From Nitrospinota bacterium (GTDB lineage: Bacteria > JADFOP01 > DATKYB01): 23,940 nucleotides of DNA. Under the pieces are notes generated by a model. That model was not told the origin of the DNA. It made no database searches and worked only from the letters and a program-made list of their open reading frames with translations. Where the stretch lies: positions 1 to 23,940 of the forward strand of contig DATKYB010000099.1 in NCBI GenBank assembly GCA_035528715.1, given 5' to 3'. How positions within the stretch are numbered: the stretch's first letter is position 1; every line of letters starts with the position of its first letter. This document shows, in pieces, positions 1 through 7,157 of this stretch. The position numbers and the translations under genes were made by a program.

Positions 1-28
1 AAATGAACAACAGGAATAATAAAACTCC

Positions 29-57
29 TTGACATTTCGTTGATTTTATAATATTTA
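29..57 (+). promoter_or_regulatory. possible sigma70-type promoter upstream of pepA
   Basis: A perfect TTGACA lies at 29-34. With a 17-nt spacer the -10 position (52-57) reads TATTTA, which is weak. A better TATAAT at 47-52 is only 12 nt from the -35 and cannot pair with it. The rest of 1-173 holds no ORF. The call rests mainly on the -35 match and the position in front of pepA. Confidence 0.3.
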
Positions 58-173
58 ACAACTGATAATTTCTCAAAAACCTGCCGGCAATAAATTAGAT
101 TTTAAAGCTTAAATCAAATAGATATCTTCTCTTTTAATGTCTAAAATATCTTGAGTAGGGGAGGACAAAGCAT

Positions 174-1676
174 ATGAGAATTCGTATTACCCATGGAAGG
201 ATTGAAGAGATAGCGTCAGAAATCATGGCTATCGGAATCTTTGAAGAAGAGAAAAGATTGAAGGGAAAAATTGAGGCCATTGATAAAAAGCTAAGAGGGA
301 TGATAGCCACCGCGATAAAACAGGGGGACTTTAAGGGTAAGTTCCGCCAAATTCTTGTTCTTCCCACTCAAAGACTCATCCCTGCAAAACGAGTTTTACT
401 TATTGGTCTGGGAAAAAAGAAAGAATTCAAAATAGAAAAGCTAAGACAGGCTGCTGGAACCGTTGCCAGGTATATTAAAGCGAAAGCTCTTTCAAACTTC
501 TCTACCATCATCTATGGAAAGGATGTCTTAGGGGCCCCCTTTGATGAGATGGCTCAGGCCGTGACAGAAGGAATCCTCCTCTCATTATATGAGCTGACCC
601 GATTTAAGACAGAAAAGGATAAGGATAAAAAGGAAATCAAAGAGATCAGTCTTTGCGAGGAAGAAAAAAGGAACATCCCAAAGATAAAAGAAGGTCTCAG
701 GAGAGGGCAAATCCTATCAGAGGCAACAAACCTGACAAGAGAGCTCGTGGCTTATCCCAGCAATGAAGCCACGCCTACCTTTCTTGCCAATAAAGCAAAA
801 GAGATCGCAAAAAAACATCATCTTAAGTGTAAGGTTATGGACAGAGCCGAAATAAAAAGGCTCGGCATGAACGCCTTTTTAGGTGTAGCCAAGGGGAGTG
901 TAGAGCCCCCTAAGTTTATTATCCTTGAATATAAACCAAAGAAAAAGAATCCTGATACAATCGTCCTTGTCGGTAAGGGTGTCACCTTTGATAGCGGTGG
1001 GATAACGTTAAAACCTGGGTTGGATATGTACAAAATGAAAGAGGACATGGGAGGAGCAGCAGCAGTCCTTGGAGCGATGAAAGCAGCTGCAGAGCTTGGG
1101 TTATCTCAAAGGATAGTAGGCCTTGTTCCTGCAACTGAAAACCTTCCCAGCGGCTCAGCCCTCAAACCAGGGGATATTCTCAAATCCTATTCTGGAAAGA
1201 CCATTGAGGTATTGAACACCGATGCAGAGGGCCGCCTTATCCTCTGCGATGCCCTTGCTTATGCCGCAAGATATAAACCCAAGGCAATCATAGATATCGC
1301 CACCCTCACAGGGGCATGTGAAATTGCCCTTGGAAATTTTGCATCCGGAATGATGGGGAACGATGAAAAGCTGATGGCAAGATTAAAAGAGGCAGGAAAT
1401 ATCACAGGGGAGCGGGTATGGGAATTGCCCCTCTGGGAAGAATATGATGAACTGATAAAAAGCGACATTGCTGATATAAAAAATGTGGGAGGAAGGGCTG
1501 GTGGAGCCATAACCGCAGCAGCCTTTTTAAAGAAATTCGTAGAGAAAAAGCCATGGGTTCATATTGATATTGCAGGGACGGTCTGGACAAAGAAGGACAA
1601 GTCCTATATTTCCAAGGGGCCAACAGGTGTTGGGGTTCGTCTCTTTATCGAATTCCTAAGAAAATGGGGGAAATAA
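174..1676 (+). CDS. pepA: leucyl aminopeptidase (M17 family)
   Basis: Cytosolic dinuclear-metal aminopeptidase that removes N-terminal residues from peptides. At 500 aa it is the usual length for PepA. The M17 signature NTDAEGRL is at residues 348-355 and supplies the metal-binding Asp350 and Glu352 and the active-site Arg354. The upstream metal and catalytic stretch VGKGVTFDSGG places Lys268 and Asp273 where expected. The N-terminal regulatory (macro-like) domain and C-terminal peptidase domain are both present and uninterrupted. The ATG start has a strong Shine-Dalgarno AGGGGAGG at 157-164. The next gene follows after 86 nt with its own possible promoter, so pepA may be monocistronic. The family assignment is firm; the exact substrate range is not visible in the sequence. 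Confidence 0.96.
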   Translation: MRIRITHGRIEEIASEIMAIGIFEEEKRLKGKIEAIDKKLRGMIATAIKQGDFKGKFRQILVLPTQRLIPAKRVLLIGLGKKKEFKIEKLRQAAGTVARYIKAKALSNFSTIIYGKDVLGAPFDEMAQAVTEGILLSLYELTRFKTEKDKDKKEIKEISLCEEEKRNIPKIKEGLRRGQILSEATNLTRELVAYPSNEATPTFLANKAKEIAKKHHLKCKVMDRAEIKRLGMNAFLGVAKGSVEPPKFIILEYKPKKKNPDTIVLVGKGVTFDSGGITLKPGLDMYKMKEDMGGAAAVLGAMKAAAELGLSQRIVGLVPATENLPSGSALKPGDILKSYSGKTIEVLNTDAEGRLILCDALAYAARYKPKAIIDIATLTGACEIALGNFASGMMGNDEKLMARLKEAGNITGERVWELPLWEEYDELIKSDIADIKNVGGRAGGAITAAAFLKKFVEKKPWVHIDIAGTVWTKKDKSYISKGPTGVGVRLFIEFLRKWGK

Positions 1677-1689
1677 TTTTTTAAAAAGT

Positions 1690-1718
1690 TTGACACTCTG
1701 TTTTATTGAAGTTATTAA
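1690..1718 (+). promoter_or_regulatory. possible promoter for the cytochrome b5-like / moa genes
   Basis: TTGACA (1690-1695) matches the sigma70 -35 consensus exactly. A 17-nt spacer leads to TATTAA (1713-1718), 4 of 6 matches to TATAAT. It lies between the pepA stop and the Shine-Dalgarno at 1749-1756, so it is well placed to start the b5-like/moaB/moaD/moaE transcript. It was found by eye only. Confidence 0.45.
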
Positions 1719-1762
1719 TTTATTTATGTTTTAAATTATGCTCCACTAAAGGAGGTGACACC

Positions 1763-1996
1763 ATGGCTCTCAAATTAACCAAAGCACAGCTGGAGGAATA
1801 TAACGGTACAGGAGGCAAGCCTCCCTATATCGCTTATCAGGGCAAGATCTATGATATGAGTCAGAGCGCAGTATTCAAGGACGGCAAACACTTTAATCAT
1901 GATTTGGGTTTTGATCTAACGGATGATATACTGAACTCTCCCCATGACGAAGAGGTGTTGGAAAAATTCCCAGTTGTTGGGGAACTGGTTGATTAG
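1763..1996 (+). CDS. small cytochrome b5-like heme/steroid-binding domain protein
   Basis: A 77-residue soluble protein made of one small cytochrome b5-like domain. The YIAYQGKIYDMS strand (residues 22-33), the KHFNHDLGFDLTDD segment (42-55) and the SPHDEEVLEKFPVVGEL tail (59-75) are typical of the short b5-like proteins common in anaerobes. Candidate heme ligands are His43 or His46 and His61. The start is ATG 1763 because an excellent Shine-Dalgarno AAAGGAGGT sits just upstream; a longer reading from TTG 1706 would place that site inside the gene. It has no signal peptide or membrane segment, so a cytosolic location is inferred. It directly precedes moaB (38 nt). Its redox partner, and whether it binds heme, are unknown; family membership is fairly secure. 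Confidence 0.8.
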   Translation: MALKLTKAQLEEYNGTGGKPPYIAYQGKIYDMSQSAVFKDGKHFNHDLGFDLTDDILNSPHDEEVLEKFPVVGELVD

Positions 1997-2034
1997 TGTA
2001 TATTTTATAATCCTTTAAACCACAAAAGAATCTC

Positions 2035-2535
2035 ATGGGTCACAAAGAACATAAAGACAAAGCACCTGAGCATATCAGGTGCTTTGTTATCACGGTGAGT
2101 GATTCGAGAACAGAAGAGACAGATACGAGCGGAAGACTCATCCAAGATATGTTAAAAGAGAACAACCACGAAGTTGTCGATTATGAAATCATAAAGGATG
2201 ACCCAGCTGAGATAAAGAAGCTTCTTGAAGGGACTGATAAGAAGAGCGTTCAGGCAATCATCATAAACGGAGGAACAGGTATCTCCAGACGCGACAGCAC
2301 CTTTGAGGCTGTCTCTTTGGTTTTAGAAAAAAAGATAGATGGCTTTGGAGAAATCTTTCGCTACTTAAGCTACCAAGAGATTGGCTCTCCAGCCATGATG
2401 AGCAGGGCCATTGCAGGAACATCAAAAGGACGAATCATTATATCGATCCCTGGCTCTAAGAGTGCAGTCAGACTTGCCATGTCAAAGCTTATCCTCCCTG
2501 AATTGGGCCATATGGTTTTTGAGGCGAACCGCTAA
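2035..2535 (+). CDS. moaB: molybdenum cofactor biosynthesis protein MoaB/MogA-type
   Basis: Member of the MoaB/MogA family, which adenylates molybdopterin before metal insertion. The 166-aa protein carries the family core: ITVSDSRTEETDTSG near residues 19-33, NGGTGISRRDSTFEA in the middle, and AMMSRAIAG and SIPGSKSAV towards the end. The N-terminal HKEHKDKAPE lead-in is typical of MoaB proteins, which supports the ATG at 2035 although the Shine-Dalgarno is poor. It is followed closely by moaD and moaE, so a molybdopterin role is strongly supported by context. A 13-bp perfect hairpin covers codons 8-18 and is listed separately. MoaB and MogA are hard to tell apart without a tree. Confidence 0.93.
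   Translation: MGHKEHKDKAPEHIRCFVITVSDSRTEETDTSGRLIQDMLKENNHEVVDYEIIKDDPAEIKKLLEGTDKKSVQAIIINGGTGISRRDSTFEAVSLVLEKKIDGFGEIFRYLSYQEIGSPAMMSRAIAGTSKGRIIISIPGSKSAVRLAMSKLILPELGHMVFEANR
2057..2087 (+). other. 13-bp perfect inverted repeat within the 5' end of moaB
   Basis: The left arm ACAAAGCACCTGA (2057-2069) is the exact reverse complement of the right arm (2075-2087), with a 5-nt loop GCATA. It lies inside coding sequence, 22 nt after the moaB start. The right arm ends in CTTTGTTAT, a short T-rich tail, so it could act as a leaky terminator or a translation-modulating hairpin. Function is inference. Confidence 0.7.
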
Positions 2536-2547
2536 ATAAGGAATGAG

Positions 2548-2805
2548 ATGATGAAGATAAAAACAAAATTCTTTGCGGGATGTCAGGATATCGTGGGAAA
2601 GAGAGAGATAGAAATAGAGGTTGAAGAAGGAACAACCGCAGGGAAATTATTAGAGCGACTTATCAAGGATAACCCCGGTTTAGAATCTTTGGCTAAAAAC
2701 TCACTCCTATCCATTAATATGGAATATACCTCGCTAGATACTTTACTTAGAGAAGGAGATGAGGTGGTTCTCATCCCACCTGTGAGCGGAGGGGGAGATG
2801 TTTGA
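2548..2805 (+). CDS. moaD: molybdopterin synthase sulfur carrier subunit (MoaD)
   Basis: Ubiquitin-fold sulfur carrier whose C-terminal Gly is normally thiocarboxylated and feeds sulfur to MoaE. At 85 aa it has the usual size. The VVLIPPVSGG ending is the classic MoaD tail, but here the chain runs on: residues 81-85 are Gly-Gly-Gly-Asp-Val, so the diglycine is not C-terminal. The last 8 nt overlap the moaE start, and the GGAGGGGG encoding the tail also serves as the moaE Shine-Dalgarno. The start is ATG 2548 or the adjacent ATG 2551; AAGGA at 2538-2542 fits the second slightly better. A ThiS-like or tungsten-cofactor carrier role is an alternative, but the moaE neighbour favours MoaD. Confidence 0.9.
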   Translation: MMKIKTKFFAGCQDIVGKREIEIEVEEGTTAGKLLERLIKDNPGLESLAKNSLLSINMEYTSLDTLLREGDEVVLIPPVSGGGDV

Positions 2806-3205
2806 GATCAAAAGAGACCCTCTTCATGTCGAAGAGGTTGTCGATAAAGTAAGATCAGACTCCTCTGGTGCTATTGCAACCTTTATCGGTACCGTAAGAA
2901 ATGAATCGATGGGGAAAAAGGTTCTTTATCTTGAGTATGATGCGTATGAAGAAATGGCAATAAAAAAGTTAAGAGAGATAGGAGAAGAGATAAAAAAGAA
3001 GTGGGAAATCGATAAAATAGCCGTAACCCATAGGATAGGAAGGCTTGATATCGGTGAAAGGAGTGTTGTTATAGCTGTCTCCGCACCCCATAGAAAGGAC
3101 GCGCTTTTGGCCTGCCAGTATATCATCAACAGGATAAAAGAAATCGTTCCGATATGGAAAAAAGAGGTATGGGAAGACGGAGAGACCTGGGTAGGAAAAC
3201 AATAG
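2798..3205 (+). CDS. moaE: molybdopterin synthase catalytic subunit (MoaE)
   Basis: Large subunit of molybdopterin synthase, which converts cyclic pyranopterin monophosphate to molybdopterin using MoaD thiocarboxylate. The 135-aa protein has the family blocks GAIATFIGTVRNES, LEYDAYEEMA, HRIGRLDIGERSVVIAVSAPHR and the C-terminal VPIWKKEVWEDGETWV with the conserved active-site lysine region. The ATG lies within the last codons of moaD (8-nt overlap), which implies translational coupling and subunit balance. thyX follows after 6 nt. The length and all key blocks are intact. Confidence 0.95.
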   Translation: MFEIKRDPLHVEEVVDKVRSDSSGAIATFIGTVRNESMGKKVLYLEYDAYEEMAIKKLREIGEEIKKKWEIDKIAVTHRIGRLDIGERSVVIAVSAPHRKDALLACQYIINRIKEIVPIWKKEVWEDGETWVGKQ

Positions 3206-3211
3206 AATTCA

Positions 3212-3835
3212 ATGAAAAAGAATATTGAATATAAGATTCTGGATAATGGTCATGTAAAGCTTGTCCGGCATATGGGTGGAGATGAAGCAGTCATCAGCGC
3301 TGCAAGGAGATGCTGGAGGTCGAAAAGCAAGGGCCTGGAATCTGATATCAATTTAATCAACCATCTGATAAAGAAGGGACACGGAACCCCTTTTGAGCAT
3401 GCCGTATTTACCTTTGATATCAAATGCCCGCTCTTTGTGGCAAGACAGTGGTTCAGACACAGGATTGCCAGCTACAACGAGGTTTCGCTCCGCTACTGCA
3501 TCGCCAAAAAAGATTACTATACCCCTGAAAAATTAGACAAGGGTATCCTTAAAAGATATAAAGAGACTGTTGAAAATTCTCTGAAGAGTTACGGCGAACT
3601 TGTAAAAAAAGGGGTTTCTAAAGAACAGGCAAGGGCGGTCTTGCCTCTCAGTCTTTATACAGAATTTTACTGGACAATCAATGCTCGTTCTTTGATGAAC
3701 TTTTTTAAGCTGAGACTTGATAAAAGCGCTCAGCATGAGATAAGGGAGTATGCTAAGGCGCTCCTTAAGATATATAAAAACAAAATGCCGGTATGTGCAA
3801 AGGCCTTTTTGTCCAAGCTTAATCTTGATACATAA
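3212..3835 (+). CDS. thyX: flavin-dependent thymidylate synthase (ThyX)
   Basis: FAD/NAD(P)H-dependent conversion of dUMP to dTMP using methylene-THF. The diagnostic ThyX motif RHRxxSxNExSxRY is complete at residues 82-95 (Arg82, His83, Arg84, Ser87, Glu90, Ser92, Arg94, Tyr95). The 207-aa length is normal. A C-terminal ARSLMNFFKLRLDKSAQHEI segment matches the second substrate-binding region. It starts 6 nt after moaE with only a distant AGGA (3193-3196), so translation is probably coupled to moaE. The dcd-like gene follows, giving a thymidylate pair inside a moa operon. ThyX forms free THF, so it does not drain the pool to dihydrofolate, in keeping with a folate-heavy C1 metabolism. Confidence 0.96.
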   Translation: MKKNIEYKILDNGHVKLVRHMGGDEAVISAARRCWRSKSKGLESDINLINHLIKKGHGTPFEHAVFTFDIKCPLFVARQWFRHRIASYNEVSLRYCIAKKDYYTPEKLDKGILKRYKETVENSLKSYGELVKKGVSKEQARAVLPLSLYTEFYWTINARSLMNFFKLRLDKSAQHEIREYAKALLKIYKNKMPVCAKAFLSKLNLDT

Positions 3836-3868
3836 TTACCCCTATCTCGCTTAGGAGGAAAGAGAGAA

Positions 3869-4420
3869 TTGAGTGTAAAATCTGATAGATGGATAAAGGA
3901 GATGGCCGAAAAACATGAAATGATAAAGCCCTTTAGTGAAAAACAGACAAGTTCCTGTATATCCTTCGGGCTATCTTCCTATGGTTACGATATTAGACTT
4001 TCAGATGAATTTAAGGTCTTTTCTAAAAAAGAAGGGGTCGTTGTTGATCCCAAGAATTTAGACAATTCCCTTTATGCTGACCGTAAAGGTTCGGAGTGTA
4101 TCATACCCCCAAACTCCTTTGTTCTTGGAAGAACTGTGGAATATTTTAAGATTCCGAGAAACATTATTGCTATCTGTTTTGGAAAATCAACGTATGCAAG
4201 ATGCGGCATTATAACAAATATCACGCCCCTTGAACCGGAGTGGGAAGGGTATATCACCCTCGCCATCTCCAATACAGCCCCTGTCCAAGCCAAAATATAC
4301 GCCAATGAAGGAATTGCTCAAGTCATCTTTCTAGAAAGTGATGAGATATGCAAAAGGTCTTATAAAGATAAGGGGGGAAAGTATCAGGCCCAAAAAAAGA
4401 TTACATTGCCAAAAAGTTGA
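3869..4420 (+). CDS. dcd: dCTP deaminase family protein with substituted catalytic Glu
   Basis: By family, this deaminates dCTP to dUTP and feeds ThyX (via dUTPase). The 183-aa protein aligns over its length: [20 protein letters not shown] (residues 32-51), [17 protein letters not shown] (77-93), [19 protein letters not shown] (105-123), [14 protein letters not shown] (141-154). The Ser107 and Arg111 active-site residues are kept. In the [11 protein letters not shown] segment, however, the position that holds the catalytic Glu (E138 of E. coli Dcd, usually LEF or IEI) is Ala132, encoded GCC at 4262-4264. The start is TTG 3869 with AGGAGG at 3853-3858; no ATG fits. The protein may be inactive as a deaminase, altered in mechanism, or dUTPase-like. 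Family membership is certain; activity is doubtful. Confidence 0.88.
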   Translation: MSVKSDRWIKEMAEKHEMIKPFSEKQTSSCISFGLSSYGYDIRLSDEFKVFSKKEGVVVDPKNLDNSLYADRKGSECIIPPNSFVLGRTVEYFKIPRNIIAICFGKSTYARCGIITNITPLEPEWEGYITLAISNTAPVQAKIYANEGIAQVIFLESDEICKRSYKDKGGKYQAQKKITLPKS

Positions 4421-4468
4421 AAATGTGTTAAGAAGCGTTCATATTTTATAAAAAAGGTGTAAAAAATT

Positions 4469-5482
4469 TTGAAACAAGGTCTTATAGATTCTTATAATAG
4501 AAAGATAGATTATTTGAGAATATCTGTTACTGATAGATGTAACCTAAGATGTGTCTACTGTATGCCTGAAGAGGGGCTGGAAAATATTCCCCATCCTGAA
4601 ATCCTAAGATATGAAGAGATATTAAGGATAGCCAGAATAGCCGTTAAAAATGGCGTAACCAAGATAAGGGTTACTGGTGGGGAACCTCTCATCAGAAAGG
4701 GAATTATCAATTTTATTGAAGAACTCTCCTCCATAGAAGGTATTCAAGACCTCTGCCTTACAACCAATGGCGTGCTTCTTAAGGGAATGGCAGGGGGTCT
4801 TTATAATGCTGGCCTGAAAAGAATCAATATAAGCCTCGATTCTCTTAAACGAGAAAAATTTTATGAAATCACAAAAAGAGATCTTCTCCCTAAAATCTTT
4901 CAAGGCCTTGAAGAGCTTCAAAAATATCCGATCCGTCCCATCAAAATAAACCATGTGGCGATCAGGGGATTTAATGATGATGAAATCCTTGATTTTGCTA
5001 AATTTGCCAGAGAGATGCCATTGCAGGTCCGCTTTATAGAGTTTATGCCCATTGATGGAGATAGATTCTGGAACAGGGATAAATGTATTCCTGTGGAAGA
5101 AATCTTTCAAGGAATAGAAAAATTCAAGAGATTAGTACCTATAAAAGATACTCAAAACAATGGGGGGCCTGCAAAGTTATATCGATTTGAAGACGGGATT
5201 GGAGAAATAGGATTTATTAACCCCATGAGCTGCATAGAGTTCTGCTCTTCTTGTTCAAGGTTGAGGCTGACTGCTGACGGGCATCTGAGGAGCTGCCTCT
5301 TTTCAAATAAGGAGTACGACATAAAAAAACTCCTTCGAGGTGGAGGAGGTGACGAGAATATAAAGGCTTTGCTTGATCAGGCTGTTAGTGAGAAACCTGA
5401 AAAACATTATTTGAATGATCATTACCTGAATGATCATCCTGTAAAAAGATGTAATAGAGGGATGTCTTTCATTGGGGGTTAA
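4469..5482 (+). CDS. moaA: GTP 3',8-cyclase (MoaA)
   Basis: Radical SAM enzyme that starts molybdopterin synthesis from GTP (with MoaC, which is not in this window). The N-terminal cluster motif is Cys24-x3-Cys28-x2-Cys31 in VTDRCNLRCVYCMPEEG, with VTGGEPL following. The second [4Fe-4S] cluster ligands are Cys259, Cys262 and Cys276 (C-x2-C-x13-C). The protein ends in Gly-Gly, as MoaA requires. 337 aa is normal. The start is TTG 4469, with AAGGTG at 4454-4459 as the Shine-Dalgarno. A 15-nt tandem duplication near the C-terminus (5408-5437) repeats the residues YLNDH. It lies 48 nt after dcd and probably belongs to the same transcript. Confidence 0.95.
   Translation: MKQGLIDSYNRKIDYLRISVTDRCNLRCVYCMPEEGLENIPHPEILRYEEILRIARIAVKNGVTKIRVTGGEPLIRKGIINFIEELSSIEGIQDLCLTTNGVLLKGMAGGLYNAGLKRINISLDSLKREKFYEITKRDLLPKIFQGLEELQKYPIRPIKINHVAIRGFNDDEILDFAKFAREMPLQVRFIEFMPIDGDRFWNRDKCIPVEEIFQGIEKFKRLVPIKDTQNNGGPAKLYRFEDGIGEIGFINPMSCIEFCSSCSRLRLTADGHLRSCLFSNKEYDIKKLLRGGGGDENIKALLDQAVSEKPEKHYLNDHYLNDHPVKRCNRGMSFIGG
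5408..5437 (+). repeat. 15-nt tandem duplication near the moaA 3' end
   Basis: 5408-5422 and 5423-5437 are two 15-nt copies differing at two positions; both encode Tyr-Leu-Asn-Asp-His. The reading frame is kept. It is a small in-frame insertion just before the conserved C-terminal RGMSFIGG of MoaA. Confidence 0.85.
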
Positions 5483-5514
5483 AAGTAGGCTTCTATAATT
5501 AGAACCTGTAAGTA

Positions 5515-5545
5515 CCCTATCTCTAACTACTTATCTTATAGGGAG
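5515..5545 (+). promoter_or_regulatory. possible leader hairpin masking the ribosome binding site
   Basis: CCCTAT (5515-5520) can pair with ATAGGG (5538-5543), which overlaps the Shine-Dalgarno AGGGAG (5540-5545) of the radical SAM gene starting at 5553. The loop is 17 nt and the stem only 6 bp, so stability is modest. It is reported as a candidate translational control element. Confidence 0.25.
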
Positions 5546-5552
5546 CGGTTAA

Positions 5553-7148
5553 ATGGTCGATTTGAAAATAAGGAAGTCCCCTCATCCACACATCGATTTT
5601 CATACAAATCAAAAAACCTCACTTAAAACCTATACGGGAACAACCTGCTCTCCTCTGAAGAAAGGTCTTCCCAAAGAAATACAATCCCTCTGTCCAGAAT
5701 GCAAAGATATTATCGAAGCAACACTATTTGAGCAAGACGGCAAGGTCATGATGGAAAAGAGCTGTGCCATTCATGGAGATTTTAAAGATATATACTGGTC
5801 AGATGTAGATTTGTATTTAAAGGCAGAAAGATGGGTTTTTGAAGAGGGAAAGGGGGTTATGAACCCAGAAGTAAAAGAGGGGAATCAATGCCCTGATGAG
5901 TGCGGACTTTGCAATAGGCACATGAGTCATACAGGTCTGGGGAATATTGATCTGACCAATAGATGCAATCTTCTCTGTCCTGTCTGCTTTGCTAATTCTA
6001 AAGCAAAAGGGTTTGTGTATGAACCGTCTTTCCCTGATATCGTAGAGATGTTAGAAATCTTTCAAAGTGAAAGTCCTGCACCATGTAAATCCGTACAATT
6101 CTCAGGTGGTGAACCAACCTTATCCCCACATTTTATAGAGGCCATCAAAAAGGCAAGGGAGATGGGTTTTGCTCATATCCAGGCAGCGACGAATGGAATA
6201 CGTTTTAATGATAGGGACTTTACCCTCAAATGCAAGGATGCGGGGCTCCACACAATCTATCTCCAGTTTGATGGATTCAAGGAAGATATATACATAAAGA
6301 TGAGGGGAAGAGCCCTTTTAGAAATCAAGCTCAAAGCCATTGAGAATATAAGAAGGGCAAGAATGAAGATCGTATTTGTTCCAACAATCATAAGGGGGTT
6401 TAATGACGATCAGGTGGGAGAGATCTTAAAATTTGCTGTTCAAAATATAGATGTTGTCTCAGGGATAGCTTACCAGCCAATAGCCTTTACAGGAAGAACA
6501 CCTCAAGAGGATAGGATGAAGATGCGTTATACCCTTCCTGACTTAGCTTTTGATATTGAAAAACAAACAGGGCTTTTGAAGGCAAAGGAAAGCTGGTATC
6601 CTATTTCCTTTGTATCTCCTATTTCAAGGCTTTTGAGTAGTACAAGGGGAGAAGAAATCACAACCTTAACGTGCCATCCCCACTGCGGTTTGGCCACCTA
6701 TCTCTTTGTGGATGATGATAAAAAAGCGACTCCTATAACAGACTTTGTCGATGTTGAAAATATGTTCATTGCACTTAATAGATTATCTAAAGAAATCAAA
6801 AAGGCAAGGTTTAAATCCTTTTCAAAGATAAAGGCTTTGAATCATATCAAGAAATGTTTCAACAGAGAAAAAGCCCCCAAGGGATTATCCTTTGAAAAAT
6901 TCCTGTATACGATAGAGGGCCTTATTGATAAGAGGGCAGGAAGAAGAGATGGAAAAGAAAAGACTTTTAAGAGCCTTTTACTTTTCGGAATGCACTTCCA
7001 GGACCTTTTCAATTTTGATATCGATAGGGTTAAAAGATGTGTGGTTCATTATGCTGCACCAAACGCCCATCTCTACCCCTTTTGTGCCTATAACTCTGGA
7101 AGTACCTTACGCCATATGATTGAAAAAAATTTCTCCAAGGAAATATAG
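5553..7148 (+). CDS. radical SAM protein of the MJ0619/tetraether-synthase-like family
   Basis: A 531-aa radical SAM enzyme with several metal sites. Residues 47-74 form a rubredoxin-like zinc or iron knuckle (Cys47, Cys50, Cys71, His74). Next comes an extra cysteine group CPDECGLC (Cys113, Cys117, Cys120), then the SAM cluster Cys138-x3-Cys142-x2-Cys145 and GGEP at 185-188. Further Cys374 and Cys378 (CHPHC) and a C-terminal block with Cys496, CVVHYAAPNAHLYPFC and Cys511 follow. This layout is that of archaeal MJ0619-like proteins, which include the tetraether lipid synthase Tes, and of related bacterial proteins. Members join unactivated alkyl chains or were proposed to methylate pterins, so the substrate here is open. 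The SD is AGGGAG at 5540-5545. A DUF116 membrane protein follows after 9 nt and is a likely partner. Confidence 0.82.
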   Translation: MVDLKIRKSPHPHIDFHTNQKTSLKTYTGTTCSPLKKGLPKEIQSLCPECKDIIEATLFEQDGKVMMEKSCAIHGDFKDIYWSDVDLYLKAERWVFEEGKGVMNPEVKEGNQCPDECGLCNRHMSHTGLGNIDLTNRCNLLCPVCFANSKAKGFVYEPSFPDIVEMLEIFQSESPAPCKSVQFSGGEPTLSPHFIEAIKKAREMGFAHIQAATNGIRFNDRDFTLKCKDAGLHTIYLQFDGFKEDIYIKMRGRALLEIKLKAIENIRRARMKIVFVPTIIRGFNDDQVGEILKFAVQNIDVVSGIAYQPIAFTGRTPQEDRMKMRYTLPDLAFDIEKQTGLLKAKESWYPISFVSPISRLLSSTRGEEITTLTCHPHCGLATYLFVDDDKKATPITDFVDVENMFIALNRLSKEIKKARFKSFSKIKALNHIKKCFNREKAPKGLSFEKFLYTIEGLIDKRAGRRDGKEKTFKSLLLFGMHFQDLFNFDIDRVKRCVVHYAAPNAHLYPFCAYNSGSTLRHMIEKNFSKEI

Positions 7149-7157
7149 CAGGGAAGT

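Noticed and set aside
29-52. Perfect TTGACA and perfect TATAAT in front of pepA
   Set aside because: They are only 12 nt apart, too close to act together; only the weaker 17-nt pairing was kept, at low confidence.
1706-1762. N-terminal extension of the cytochrome b5-like protein from TTG 1706
   Set aside because: It would translate through the strong AAAGGAGGT site that clearly serves ATG 1763, and the extra residues match nothing in the family.
4622-5110. 162-aa open frame on the minus strand opposite moaA
   Set aside because: It lies wholly within moaA, which has all of its cluster cysteines, and the translated product shows no recognisable domain.
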